Below are positions 1-12,572 of a stretch of 64,000 nt of DNA, piece after piece. The stretch covers positions 10,171,369 through 10,235,368 of the forward strand of contig ML681981.1 of NCBI GenBank assembly GCA_007922195.1. The letters run 5' to 3'. The DNA comes from Podocnemis expansa (lineage: Eukaryota > Chordata > Testudines > Podocnemididae). The notes under the pieces are model-generated. The model made no database searches. It saw only the letters and a program-made list of their open reading frames with translations, and was not told the DNA's origin. Position 1 is the stretch's first letter. Each line of letters starts with the position of its first letter. Made by a program: the position numbers and the translations under genes.

Positions 1-1265
1 TGGGACCTTATTTACTAACATTTGAAGATGTGCAGTTTTGCTGGTGAGGAAGCTATGGTCAGAGTGGTTGCAAAGGTAGCTTTTTCCTAGTAGGCTTTGG
101 CCCCAGATGTGACCCAATACATCAGTGAATAACACCTCTGAATAGTCCAGTTGAAGTCAGTGCATCTAGTTAGCAGCATATGTAGAGTTACTCAAGCTTA
201 AATATTTGCAGGATCAGAATGTGTGCATATCCTTCACAAGAGGGTTTTTAAGTGAAATGAATGCTTTTGAAAGTAACTAATAGAAGGGCTCTGAGCCTTC
301 AGGGAACTATGAACAAATTTTGACCTCTAACAGTCAGAGGTTTTGTTTATTTATTTATTCTTTCCAGTCCTTTGCCTGCCTCTTGAGCAAAAACTGTCAA
401 ACACACTGAATTGTGTGGTAGCTTTTATGTGTACTAATGGAAATGATAGAATGCCATCAAACTAATATTCATTTTGACTTGAGGCAGGATTGGAACTCTA
501 GTTACTCAGGATGAGACAGGCAGCTTTACTGTAAATTAAGATAAGGCTGTTTAATGGGTGTGCTTCTCCAGTGAACCAAAATACATGGGTTATAGTTTGA
601 AAGAGTACTGATTTTTACTATTACTCTTTGGTAAGTAGTAAGACATGTTAGTCTACAAATGAATGAAAAAAGTGAAGATGTCTTTCATGGCTTTGACCTT
701 TTAGCCAGCTCTCAATATGGCTTCCATTTTTACAGATGCAGTTTGAGCCCACAATAACAATTTTAATAATTCACTGCAGGCACTGTGTTAATAGGTTAGT
801 CTGAGGCTTTCAGGCCCAATTATATAAAATATGTGTTGCATGTTGTGACACCCCATGTACATCTTTACAGTGTGAATTGTGTATCGTTCATTTTCATCCA
901 TGTAATATATCTGTTTGATGCAAAGTGTTTTATACAAGGTGTTTTTTGAAAGCTCATGACATAGTAAACATTGTTATGGTAACATGTTTCTTTCAGTGTC
1001 ATGCATATGCACAGATATGAAACTATCATGTCTTCAAATGTGCCTCTGAACTTGAATAGATACAGGCATGTGCAAAAGTGAGCCTCTACAGAGACGCACA
1101 TGCAATGGACTGGCCTAAGCAACTGTGAGCACTTTGGCTGGTGGGGAAGAAATTATATCCAGTGCTGATGTGGCTTATCACCTGACACAGTCAGTGTTTG
1201 AGGAAACTTGTTAAAAGCTGAGGCATCTTTCCTCGTGGCTCTCCCCTGAAATCCATCTTCTAAGC

Positions 1266-1447
1266 CAGGGGTCTCAAACACGTGGGTCCGCATGCAGCCC
1301 TTAAAGCTACTTCCTGTGGCCCTCAATGATCCTATTGTTACTGATATTTGCAATATTGTTGTATGAAAAGGTTACAGTGGTGCAGCCCTCAGGCTAATGT
1401 ACTAGTCCTCATGTGGCCCTTGTGGTGATTTGAGTTTGAGACCCCTG
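1266..1447. mobile_element. hAT-type MITE, perfect TIRs and TSD (family A)
   Basis: 182 bases with a perfect 14-base terminal inverted repeat, caggggtctcaaac at the left and its complement at the right, flanked by the 8-base duplication ttctaagc on both sides (1258-1265 and 1448-1455). Length, TIR and 8-bp TSD are diagnostic of non-autonomous hAT transposons. Four more copies of the same family are in the window. Confidence 0.92.
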
Positions 1448-4202
1448 TTCTAAGCCATGCTGAACACTAAGAATCTGCTGGGGCGTGGGGGAGGTTACAA
1501 GACTCATCACAACCTACCTGTGTGGTAAGCTAACATAATACAGGGAAAGAGACTGGAAAATCAGTCTTAGTTTAGTATGAGTTATATTTTAATTGATCAT
1601 GGCTAACTCCTTGGCTTATTATTAATCTTATTTATATTAAGATGATTTAGATTAATTTTAGAATCTTGCTGTAGTCAAACTTACTTGTATGGTTTAAAAC
1701 AGTGCATGTGGATTGAGTATGTGCAGAGATATCATAGCGTGATGGCTCGTGCATATTAATTTCTTTGACAAATTGATGGACAAATGTAAATAAGCTTGCA
1801 GAGTATAGTGTATAGCACTGAATGCTGCAAGACAGAAGTTCCTTGAGTTTTGTCTGGGAGTGGGGGTGTTTGCTGGCAATCTATCCCACGAGCGGCTGGC
1901 CAGAAGTGCCCCTTCACTACATCAGGAACCAGTTACTAGCAGGATGTTGTGCGTCAGCTGATGGGGAGGAGATGGTTCACACAGTAAGGCGAGGAAAGTC
2001 AGGGCCCCAGAATGTAACTGGGAAGAAAGAGCTGTGCACCAGTCCAGGTTGCAGGGGTGGAACATCACATACATAGTGCTGTTTTGTTTCATTTTGTTTT
2101 TGACGTAACACACCTTTTAGTCTCTGGGAGTTACTGTGAACAAGAGCAGCTGCAATCTTGGGAGGCTGAGTTGATTCAGCATATTAGAGGAGCTGCATAT
2201 TTTGCTCTGTAACAAAGTTTATTGCCAAATTGTAACAATTAGAACTGAAGGTACACAGGAGAATGTCAGAGTTATTCATAGCTCTGGGAAGTTCGTAACT
2301 CTGAGCAAGAACAAATCTTTAAACTTAATATTGATTTAATACAGGTGTGAAACTACTGTGCAGAAGAAAATGCTGCTTTTATCATAATTTAAATGAAACA
2401 AGGAAAAACACCATTTCCTTCCATGTCAATTTTTTTAAAACTTCCCCTTTAGTTTTTTAGCAGTTTATTTAATACAATACAGTACAGTACTGTATTGTGT
2501 TTCTCTCCTGCTGCCTGATAGCCTCACACCTTGTTTGGAACTGTAAGTATGCTGACTGGTCAGTTTGTAACACTGGCGTTTGGAACTGTGATGTTCTACT
2601 GTATAATGGCCTTTTGTTCCTGGAAAACATGTCAGTCTACTAATATTTGTGTCAAAGATTCACTGACAACACCAAAATGCAAATAGTTAGTTAGTTAATG
2701 CATGTATTTGTTTTTATTTTAAAAAGTGCATCTCTGAAAATCTGGCTCTAATTGTCCGTGGGAGGAGAAGGCAGGGAGAGCAGGGACCTAGTCATGGCAG
2801 TTCAGCATCCTTGGCTGATGCCTGATTTGTCAATGATCCTTTCTTCCCCTGCTGCATGGGTTGCCCACTGTGAAACTCCACACCATAGTGCTGGTGCATG
2901 AACTTTTCATAAGCCCTCCTTGAAATCTTAATTGCCTTTCTCTCTTACTGGATCTGCTACCAGGAGGTCCTTTGTACCTTATTTACCACATTCTGTGAGA
3001 GGCAGTCTGTGCGATTTGTTATAGGGACTTACTGGTAGTGGGATATGATGAACACCCACAGTTACTAATGTTTGCAAAACTTTTCTTTTTAATTCCTATT
3101 TCTGTTCATGTGTGACTCTAACATTAATGGGAAAGAGCTGCCTTACTGAACAGAGTAGTCTTCTAAAATGTGACAGCCATCTTTTTGTATAATTGAGTCT
3201 GCTTAAAATGAAAATGTTTATAGACTAGCCTGGATCTTTTAAATCAAGACTGAAATGTCTGCCACTTTATTGTACTCCAGGTGGAAACTACAATGAGGTG
3301 TCTTGAGAAAGAGTTGGTACGTTGAAACATCTCTCTAGTTTTTGGTTGTACATATCATTAATCTACCCACTGCATCAAATCTTAAGTACATCTGGAGGCA
3401 GGAGAAAAACAACTTTTTTGTTATACTGTTGAATTTCTGGTAGTTACTGAAATTAGAGAAATATTTTTCAGTAGCTTTGTAAATGCTTGGGGCAATAGAA
3501 ATATTAATAGTCAAAAGTGTCTGAACCTTGAGAAATAGTTTAGCCTTTTATAGAACTCTTAGAAGCAAGGAGCATGACTCAGCTGTGATATTAAGTGAAT
3601 GAGCAGGGAATATTTAATTTGGGGACAACTGAAACACCACAGTGTTTTATAGAGATCATGGCATATGCTATGATTCAGAAATGTATTAAATATATAAGCT
3701 ATATCTTGTCAGTTAAATTAGGTTGGTTCTTTTCTCCTTATTTTGCTCCAGTTTTTTTTTTAGATTCTGATGTCTGCAGAGAATTACTAGTGTTGTGCAA
3801 TGCAAATCAGTTCTTTGACATTTCACACAAGAACAAGTTGACTTGTAAGCTTTCATTTGGATGTTAGACCAATAAAAAAGGCAATCTGAATAATGAAATA
3901 AATTGCTTGAAATTTCAATCTTAAATGGATTATATAATTATACCTATGCTGTAATTCCATTCCTCCCATTAGAAATATTTTTAAGTAAATAACTTTCAAA
4001 TATTTTTGAATATATTAGGTTTTTGCAGACAAATTAAATCTGAATGATCAGCCAGTTACATTTTTTTAAAAAATAAACAAAAACAACCTGAAGTTAGGTA
4101 TAAAATTATCCTACAGTTTGTTTCACCAATTAAGTAACTAGAATGTAGTTTGTGAGTATTCCACTGTTCAGCATATTTTATTTGCAGGCTAATTGTCTAT
4201 AT

Positions 4203-4554
4203 CAGTGGTTCCCAACCTTTTTCAGGCTGGGGTCTCCTTTTTAACCAAAAAAAAAAAAATCTTTGTGGTCCCCAAGCAGATTATGTAAATCTGGCCCATT
4301 CAGGCCAACTCTAGCCTGCACCACTCTGGTAGCGCCTCTCGGACAGCCAGCATGTGGCACTGCCACCACCATGGCCCACATTGCTGGGGAGCTGAGTCCT
4401 GGTGGCAATGGCCCCTTGCCCTGGAGAGGCAGCCCTGGCGCGGAGCATTGGGGCTGCAGCTGGATTCTGGCCCTGGTAAGCAGAAGCTCCATGGACCCCC
4501 TGCAACATGTCCACAGACCCCCGGGGTCCCCGAATCCCTAGTTGGGAGCCACTG
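4203..4554. mobile_element. hAT-type element (cagtggttcccaac family)
   Basis: 352 bases with TIRs cagtggttcccaac / gttgggagccactg. Target duplication gtctatat / gtttatat (one mismatch). The interior is GC-rich and explains several overlapping open frames that are not genes. Confidence 0.85.
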
Positions 4555-5952
4555 GTTTATATATAAGGTACAAAATGAATAAAAAAATCCTTATAGAATG
4601 CAGTATTTCAAAATAATTTCGCTTCTTCTTGTGCAGGAAAACATTGGTTCTTTGTTATGAAACAAGAGTTAAAAATGGGCCCATTAAATTATGTTAGATG
4701 CCAAGAGACTCTCTAGCAAGCAAATATGGCCTTCATGCTAATTTTGGGTCACACTTCTGATCAGGTACCCAAGTATAACTCCAAAATTGATGGAATTTCG
4801 TTAGATCTGGATTGTGGTGGTGCAATGGAGAATGGAGTCTGAAATCTGACGACCTACATGTTTAACTGTTGCATAATCCTTCAATATTCATAAGCCTGTT
4901 CTATTGAAATACTGTTGGAAGGAAATGTTTTGTGAATAGAGGAAGAGTGGGCTGTCAGGACTCTTGTTTTTTTTTTTTAAATAAGTTTTTGGGTTCAATA
5001 TAGGGGAAATTGGGTGGAATTGTAACACCTGTGTTCTCTAGGTGGTCCAACTACATGCTCTAATGGTCCCGGTTGACCTTCAGATCAATTAATTTTTTTA
5101 TGAGCACAATCCCAGATATTTAAACTGTTTTGTTTTGGAAATTCTGAAAACCTTGTAAGGCAGGTGAGGGATGAAACATGCATAGAGTGCCTTAAGTAGT
5201 CACTACTGTCTGACCTCTGTTAGTATAAAGATCCTGTGTTTGTTTATAACCAGTCCCACAACTTGAAAACATAGTTGTATGTATAGTTTAACATATCTCT
5301 TAATCCTTTCATTTCAAGCATTAGTTCACTGGATTTGTTTAGAAGGATTAAAACTCTGTTCAGGCTTTGTCTTGTTCACAGAATGTAAATACTTTGTACC
5401 ATGCAAGAATAGAAATCTCTGGAAACACCAATCTACTTCAATAAAACAGTGTAACCAGAGAGAGCCAAAATAAGATCTGATGCAAATTCCACCAAATAAA
5501 ATTAACCCTCTGGTCCATTCCCTATATCTTATTACTCTTATCTTGCCAGAAACTTTGCTTATGTACTACTAATTCCTGTATGGCCTATTCACCAACTGTG
5601 TCTCAGGCTTCAAATTTAAAGTGCAATGAAATCTGAGTACTGAATGTAAATAGCTAATTCATAATTGAGAATTCTTGAATAAATAGACTAAATGCTTATG
5701 TGGTCACTGTCCCAAACTTCCGCTTTGGCTTTTTGTACATTCTCTTAAATTGCTAAATAAGTGTCTATAGAAGCCTATTTATTTAGCTCTGTCAAGCAGT
5801 AACAGACAGTCTTTGTCATGCACTGTGTTTAGGTGTTGTAATTCAAGGATTGCTTCCTCTCTTTCTCTTTAATTCTTAAATTCTAAGGCTAGAAGGAACT
5901 ATTACAATCTTCTGATCTAACGTCTTGTATAACATAGGTCATAGAATTTCAC

Positions 5953-6633
5953 CTATCGTATATACTCGAGTATAAGCTGATCCATACATAAGCTGACTCC
6001 CCAATTCTGAGCCCTTTTGGCCTTGGCCCCTAACCCCTCTACCCAGTGCCTTTGGCTTCCCCTGGAGTTGTCCACGCTATTCCAAACCCCTGCTGCTGCT
6101 TTTTCCCTGTCTCTCTGCTCTCCCTGCTCCGTCCATTCCTCACTCCTGCTCGCTGCTGCCTTCTCCATTCGCTGCTGTTGTTCCCTTATTCCCCAAATCC
6201 TGCTCTTGCTTTTCCTGGCCTCCCAGGCACCCCCCCACCCCCAATCCCCAGGCCCTGTCACCGCTTCCTTGGCCTCCCTGAACCCACCCTACACACTGCT
6301 GCTGCTTTCCCCAGACTCCCTGACCCCCTCCCCAGCCCTCGGGCCCTGTCACCGCTTTCCCTGGACTCCCTGAACCCCCCTCAATGTCCAGGCCCACCCC
6401 ACCCCTGATCCCCTTACCTGGCCACTCCAGATGCTGGGGTCCCCTCCTTACTCTAACCCAGCCCAGGCTGACTGCCCAAGGTGGCTGCCCAAGCCACACT
6501 GGGGCTCCAGCCTGGAGCATGGTCAGCGAAACTGCTGGGTTGGGGCTGTCTGCCATATTCACCCATGTATAAGCAGAGTGCCTGTTTCAAAGCCAATTTT
6601 TCAGGCACAGAAATCTCGGCATATACACGGTAG
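5953..6633. mobile_element. TIR element with tatactcgagtataag end
   Basis: Left end ctatcgtatatactcgagta and right end ggcatatacacggtag are imperfect inverted repeats. The 680-base interior is C/T-rich and GC-rich, unlike its AT-rich surroundings. No transposase is present. The target duplication is unclear. Open frames of 100 to 140 codons inside are composition artefacts. Confidence 0.6.
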
Positions 6634-6974
6634 TCATTTCTGGATCAAAGGCAATAACTTGTAGATGAGTTATCCTCTGTCTTTAAGAAATACTTCCAAT
6701 CTTGATATGAAGAATTTGAAATGATAGAGAATCTACCATAAGTTGTTTATGCTTACAATTTAAAAAAAAAATTTAAAAAAGCCCTCTTTTTCCAGTTTGA
6801 CTTTTTCTAACTTCAATTTCCAGCCTCCGATCTTATGCTTTTTTTTTTTTTATTGGTCCCCTAGTATGCAAAATCTTCTCCTTATGTAGCCACTTAGATT
6901 ATTATTGTCACCTCATAAACTTTTGGCTATGTTAAATTGAGGGGAACTCATTAAGTTTTTCTCTACTCTTTTAG

Positions 6975-7155
6975 ATCCAAAGGGGCAGCCATGTTGTTCT
7001 AGTTCAATGAAACAGAGTCCTGTGGCACTTAGACTAACAAATATATTTATTGCATGAACTTTTGTGGGAGAAAATCCCACTTTGTCATGTGCCATGAAAG
7101 CTCATGCAATAAATAACTTTGTTAGTCTGTAAGTGCCACAGGACTCTACTCTTCA
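6975..7155. mobile_element. Penelope-like element tails, inverted pair
   Basis: The left arm (minus) runs gtcctgtggcacttagacta ... gagaaaatcccacttt, and the right arm (plus) returns through catgaaagctcatgcaataa to gtgccacaggact. The pair forms a near-palindrome at 7016-7145. The module is the 3' end of the Penelope-like element at 48412-49631. Confidence 0.75.
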
Positions 7156-7455
7156 AGGCATGTTTGCCAGCCCCAGATCACTTATATAGCTCTCCTGTGA
7201 ACATGTACAAATTTTTTTCCAATAAACTGTGGACACCAGAACAGGACACAGTAGTTCAGTAATGGTCGTAATTTTATGTACAGAAATAATATCATGTTCC
7301 TTCTCAAATTTCCCTTGTTCTTACATTCATTCAAGGATCATGCTAGCCCTTCTGGTTGCAGTGGGACCTTGTGTTCATTTAGCTGTCTACTGTGGTCCCA
7401 AGGCCTTCTCAAATTAATTCTTTCCAGAATACAGTTTACCATCTTGTAGGTAAAA

Positions 7456-7552
7456 ACAGCAAGAAGTCTTGTGGCACTTAAAGACTAACAGATTTATTTA
7501 TTGCATGAGCTTTCATGGAAGAATATCCCACTTTGTCAGGTGCTTTGAAGAG
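7456..7552 (-). mobile_element. Penelope-like element 3' tail
   Basis: Contains aagtcttgtggcacttaaag, gactaacagatttatttatt and gcatgagctttcatgg followed by atcccactttgtcaggtgc, the reverse complement of the Penelope 3' module. It interrupts the old repeat around it. Confidence 0.75.
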
Positions 7553-7819
7553 TTGTTCCTAGATGTACAAACTTGCCTTTGGCTGTATTAAAACACATTT
7601 TGATTTTTTGCTCAGCTTAGTAAGGGAAACAGATCACTCAGTATTCCCGAACTGCCCTCTTTGTTATTTTCCTCCTCTGCAGTTTTTGTAATCTTTTAAA
7701 ATAAGATGTCTGCCTAAAGCTCTGGGTGTGCTAACACAATTAATTATACAAGTTTCAGCTGCATTAAAATCATTACAATAAGAATTCAGACAAACACATA
7801 CCTATAGATATGTTGTTCC

Positions 7820-8300
7820 ATGCCTCACTGTTATGGGGGACTTGCTCTCAACTCAGCTCTCTCCAAATTCCTTATGGAATGGATGTCTTTGCAGTTTGCC
7901 CAGAGGGCCATCACATCTGATCTGTGTCACCCCTTGGTTGAAGATACATTCCAATGTCTCAGAGCTCCTGCAGAGAACTTCCTACCAGCTGCCTTGTCTA
8001 CTTCAGGGTGGCGGACTCTGGTGAGTGCAGATGTGGTACTGTGGCATAGGGAGAGTGGCAATCCTTCAAGAAGGCAGGATGAAACCCTATGTAGAACTTT
8101 ACAGATCATAACCAATATCTTAAATTCTATCCAGAGACCAACGGCAGCCAATGCAGATATCAGAGCACTGGTGTTGTATGCCCTTTTCAATGAGCAAGCT
8201 GCTGTATTCTGTCCCAGCTTCATTGTTTGGTTTTTAAGGTATGGTCCCATGGAGAATGTATTGTAGGAGTCAAATATAAGAATTGGTAAGTGCCTGTCAA
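7820..8300. repeat. Degraded LINE tail-like repeat
   Basis: The stretch agatcataaccaatatctt followed by aaattctatccagagacc and gcagccaatgcagatatc looks like a conserved LINE 3' region I recall from amniote genomes. The 148-codon frame across it has no recognisable domain. Class uncertain. Confidence 0.4.
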
Positions 8301-9894
8301 ATAGCAGCTGGGGGTCTAAAATAACCCCTGAATTATAAACTGTAGTTACTTATGGCAGGCATACTCTGTCAGTCTAATACTACCCCCATCATCTTGTCTG
8401 TCAGATTACGCCAAGCCACATTAAGCTTTAGCTAGCTTTTACTCATCTATGCTCCAGCCTCAGCAAGCTGAGGCTGTCAGCTACATTATCTGAGTCAGAG
8501 ACATGGTTTAGTGTCATCAACCTGATAACACTGTACACCTTCTTTTATCACCTTCAGAATTTATCAACAATAACTTATTTTCTTGTATAAGGTCACTGAT
8601 TAAAGTATGCAGTGACATTGGGCTGAGTGTGGAGTCCCACTAAAATCACCGCTTCAAACCTTCCCCTCTCACCACCACCCCCCACACCCGTTTCCCCTTC
8701 AACTTGCAGTCTCCGGCACCCCTACTGATGCTGTACATTAAGCCATTTCGTCTTTCATGATGATAACACAGTTTTTTTCTAAATTAAGTTTAAACCTGAA
8801 CAAATCCCCACCTCTGGATTTGCTAGTTAGCCCCATTTTCTATATATCTTATTTGCCTTTTAAGAATTAAAGTTCTCTAGGTCAGGGCTGTCTTTTTTTT
8901 TTTTTTTATAGCCAATTATACTATATATTAAAGGCATTAGTATCCTGTTTTGATTCATTTCCTTATATCAGTGTGACACAGCATTGTAAATAAAGATTAG
9001 AAGGAAAGGGCCTGGAGATGTATGCCATTTAACTTCCTTGGTGTGGTTGGCTGCAGGTGGAAATAGTTTGGTAACTTGCACCAAAACTAATCCAGTTTCT
9101 CACTTTCAAAAGCCTTATATCCTATGGATCAGAGGTTGTCATAGCTCCTTTGTAGAGCCCATTAACGATCCTCTGTTATATAAGCAGGGTTGCTTTAGGG
9201 ACACTGACTTCAAGGCATTTTCCGTAGACATAAATAAGGTATGATACTCCTGGAAATATTTGCAATCTGGAATACACACCACCTTCTAGAAGAAAAATTT
9301 TAAAAGGTGGAAACTTGCTTCTGGGTTTACATTCCGTTCAAACTCTCTGTATTCTCTAAAACTGCAATGAGGCTTGTATTTGGTCAAGCTTTTATCTCAA
9401 TCACTGTAAAATGAAACTACCAGTATGTCACAGCTGTTGGACATTGTGGAATTGCTTGAAGACAAAAAGCCAAACTGTGATACTCAGGTTTTGGGGTGGG
9501 GGTGATGTTCGTTCTTTCTTTTGGAAGAGAGGATTTTTTTGTTTTTGTTTGACAATGTAGATATAGAATACTCTTTTCTTGCACTAATGTATGGATAGTC
9601 AATTGTGTTTGATTAGATGATACTCAGCTTGGTGGATATTGGTAAAATGATGCCTCAGAGGCTTCACCATGCAGTTCATATTTCTTCTTTCCTAAGTTTG
9701 TCATAGATGGCCATGTTTCTAAGCTCCTTCCTGTAGAATTTTTTTGAGGTTCTTTGGAAAATATGGGAGGATGGGTGGTGTGTCTTGGTTCGGTTTGGTT
9801 TTTTGTGTTTTTTTTTTTTTTGTTCACACGTGGAGTGGAAATAGTGTTGTATATTGGGCACTTTTAATTCTGTCTCATTTTTCCTGTTACTCTA

Positions 9895-10015
9895 TTTTAT
9901 TTGTATTTCAGTAGTGTCTAAAGCCCCAATGGTGATTGGGGCCCTATTATATTAGATGACATACAAACACATAGTAAAAATGGGTTCTGCCTCAAAGAAC
10001 TTGGTTACAAACTTG
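9895..10015. repeat. SINE/LINE-tail remnant
   Basis: Phrases gtgtctaaagccccaatg, ggggccctattatatta and acatacaaacacatagtaa match an abundant amniote interspersed repeat (ancestral wording ending in gtacaaacacatagtaagag). No boxes or target duplication can be made out. Confidence 0.5.
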
Positions 10016-11843
10016 AAAGAAGCTGTAGCAAAAGATTCTGACATGCAAAGGCGTCTGGTAGATATTTTCCAACTTTAGTTCTCAAGAATCTGATGTAATA
10101 GAAATATTCTTTTTGAAACAGAGACTTTTCTGGCCTTCCTAGAATAGCCATAACGTCTCAGTGAGTGACTGCTGATCCATTTTAATTACGAAGTCATTGA
10201 ACAAAGCTAAAGCAGTGGCCATTGTGTGGTATGCCTAATTGCAGTTCCTTTGTGTTTATACTGTACCATGGTGCCACCACTGACTGACTACATTTTAATA
10301 CAGGATTTTGAGACTTTCAGTGAGCCTTGCCTACCACAGGTAGTCTGTACTAAGGTTTTTGTTTAAAATCATGAATGTATGTTGATTAGAGGGTTAAGAT
10401 TTCTCAGTGTCCTGTGGTGGAAGGATATCTGATCAATGTTTCATGTAACTGTGGTGATGCAACTGTTACCTTTTCTTACTTGCATTCACACACTTTTTTT
10501 CATGAAGAGCTTCAAAAAGCTATTGAATAGTCATTTTTAGGAAAAGTATCCTAAGAGAATTAACACTCCATGGATCAACTGTATCTGTGAATTTGCTTAA
10601 TACTTTCCTGGTAATCTCATTAAACTTGGACAAGTCACATACTTTTTAAAATCTTTTGGAGCTACACCATTGAAGAACATGTAGTATGGTTAGTCCTTTC
10701 AAGTTCATGGTGCCAAATGACATTTTGCACACCTACTGTGTTTTTAGTCATTTTGTTTCTGTTAATTCAACTTCAAATGTAATCTCTCTCTAAGACAACA
10801 GGCAGTCTTTCGCCATGTGTGACTGAACATGGTTACATTATATTACCCAAAAGAAACTGAGATTTTTTTAGAAACAGATTTTGTTGTTACTTTGGTAATG
10901 ATTTTATGGTACTCCCCACTTTGTGTCATCTCAAGCAGATAGTGAGTCTACTAAATCCTAATATAGAAATTGATTTTGAGTAGAAGCTATAGTGACTGAC
11001 ATATCGAAATCTAATATTCTTAAAAGGATAAATGTACCATATTAGTATCTTTTTATTTATAAATTGTTTGTGTTCATAAAGCAGCATCTGCATTTGGCTA
11101 TAAAGCTCCGTATGTTAAAAATATCTTCAGGGAAAATTCTTAAACCCAGTAAACTCCCAAAGTGTAAACTAGGAACCGAAATTTGCCCAAAAAGCACCAG
11201 GTCTGCTGCTGATGTTCTTTGAGTGGTTCTTTTAAAACTTGGGAGAACCTCCATCTAGTGGATGTCTGCAAAAACACATTCTATCACCATTTTAGCCTGA
11301 TCTTTGAAAAGAGAGTGGAACACTTAAATGCATTATGACTGGTAGACTGCCATAAGTAGTCTGACAAAGCAGATGCTCAGTTTTTGAATCCTCCTTTGTA
11401 AATCAAATAAGATCTTTGAAGTATTTTGTAAAGATAAATAAATATAGCAACATTTCAGATAGCTGCTAACATCCTTTAAGCTTATGTGAAAAACTCTTGA
11501 GAGTTCTCTGTGTGATGCACAATAATTGGTAACTCTTTTAAACTAGATACCAAATGCACAATAGTGCATTAAGGTTTTATTTGTAATGCATTGGGGACCA
11601 AAGATACCTTGTTAAGGACGCAGTAGGCACCACTACCACCACCACACATACTTCAATTAAAGTGTCAGAGTTCAGAATAAACTTCTGCAGTCCTCAGTTC
11701 ACCAAAATCAGGGAAAACCAGACCTGATGCTTATATTGTAAAAAATGAGATTCATTATAAAGAATGAAGGCAGGCAGGAGGGCCATTCTAATGGGTGGAT
11801 TTTTAAACTCTTTGCAGATCACTTAGTACTTTTTCACATGAGC

Positions 11844-11974
11844 TTTGAAGCATCTGACGAAGTGGGATTTTCTCCTACGAAAGCTCATGCGAAAAATAAG
11901 TCTGTTAGTCTTTAAGTGCCACATGACTCCTTGGTTTTTTGCTAGACTAGACTAACACAGCTATCCCTTTGGAA
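11844..11974 (+). mobile_element. Penelope-like element 3' tail
   Basis: Runs gaagcatctgacgaagtggg, a hairpin (gtgggattttctcctac), gaaagctcatgcg, tagtctttaagtgccacatg, and ends actaacacagctatcccttt ggaaa. This copy keeps both parts of a hammerhead-like core, ctgacga and gaaa (11854-11882). Confidence 0.8.
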
Positions 11975-12572
11975 ATTTGCTTAATACTTGACTGACTGTT
12001 TACTCTGGGTGATAAGCTGGGGTAACTTGTTTCTGGAAGCAGAGGGGAAAGGAGTAACACTTTGGTGGATGGTTGTTCTTAAATCAGCCTCAGCTCTGGA
12101 GTAAAGGCAGACTACAGAGGGTATCGGTGAAGTTGCAAGATAAATGTAGTTTCATTTGCTTCTGCAGCTTAATTCCTGGATAATACCACCTCCACCTATG
12201 TGGTGCAATGTATGTTTTCACTTCCCTTGAGATTTTCTTCTAAAAATCATTTTTATAGACTATTTTAAGCATTCATCAAACATAACTCCCTATTCCTTAT
12301 TCAGTGCTTGAATTATAGTGATGTGGATGCAGATGCAATGAGAGACAGATACAGCAGGGTATGTTTAAATGAAGTTGCAGCAACTTCATTTAATTAACCA
12401 CTAACTTAATTTGTGGCAACAATACCCCTGTAACTACTTAACTGGGCACTTCCAGTGATGATTTCAAGCAGAGGAATGAAGAAATCTAAATGCAGAGAAA
12501 GGCCTTATTCCACTTCTGTGTATTTCCCTATCCTCTTTACCTCTGGATAAGAAATTTGGCCTGGAGACCTAG

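Larger units (their letters stand above)
5882..7705. repeat. Old long interspersed repeat, cut by three later insertions
   Basis: Segments at about 5882-5952, 6634-6974, 7156-7455 and 7553-7705 read as consecutive parts of one repeat I recall from sauropsid genomes (phrases such as tggacaccagaacaggacac and tgtattaaaacacatttt). It is interrupted by a TIR element (5953-6633) and two Penelope tails (6975-7155, 7456-7552). Class not certain; no coding sequence can be read. Confidence 0.5.

Noticed and set aside
2473..2500. Palindrome acagtacagtactgtattgt as possible regulatory site
   Set aside because: Short, in an AT-rich intron with no other support; expected by chance at this scale.
6017..6562. 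Overlapping open frames of 100 to 140 codons on both strands
   Set aside because: They fall in the C/T-rich interior of the TIR element 5953-6633; the proline- and leucine-rich or glycine-rich products are composition artefacts.
7820..8266. 148-codon open frame
   Set aside because: No recognisable domain or splice context; the DNA resembles a degraded LINE 3' region and an opposite-strand frame is open over the same bases.
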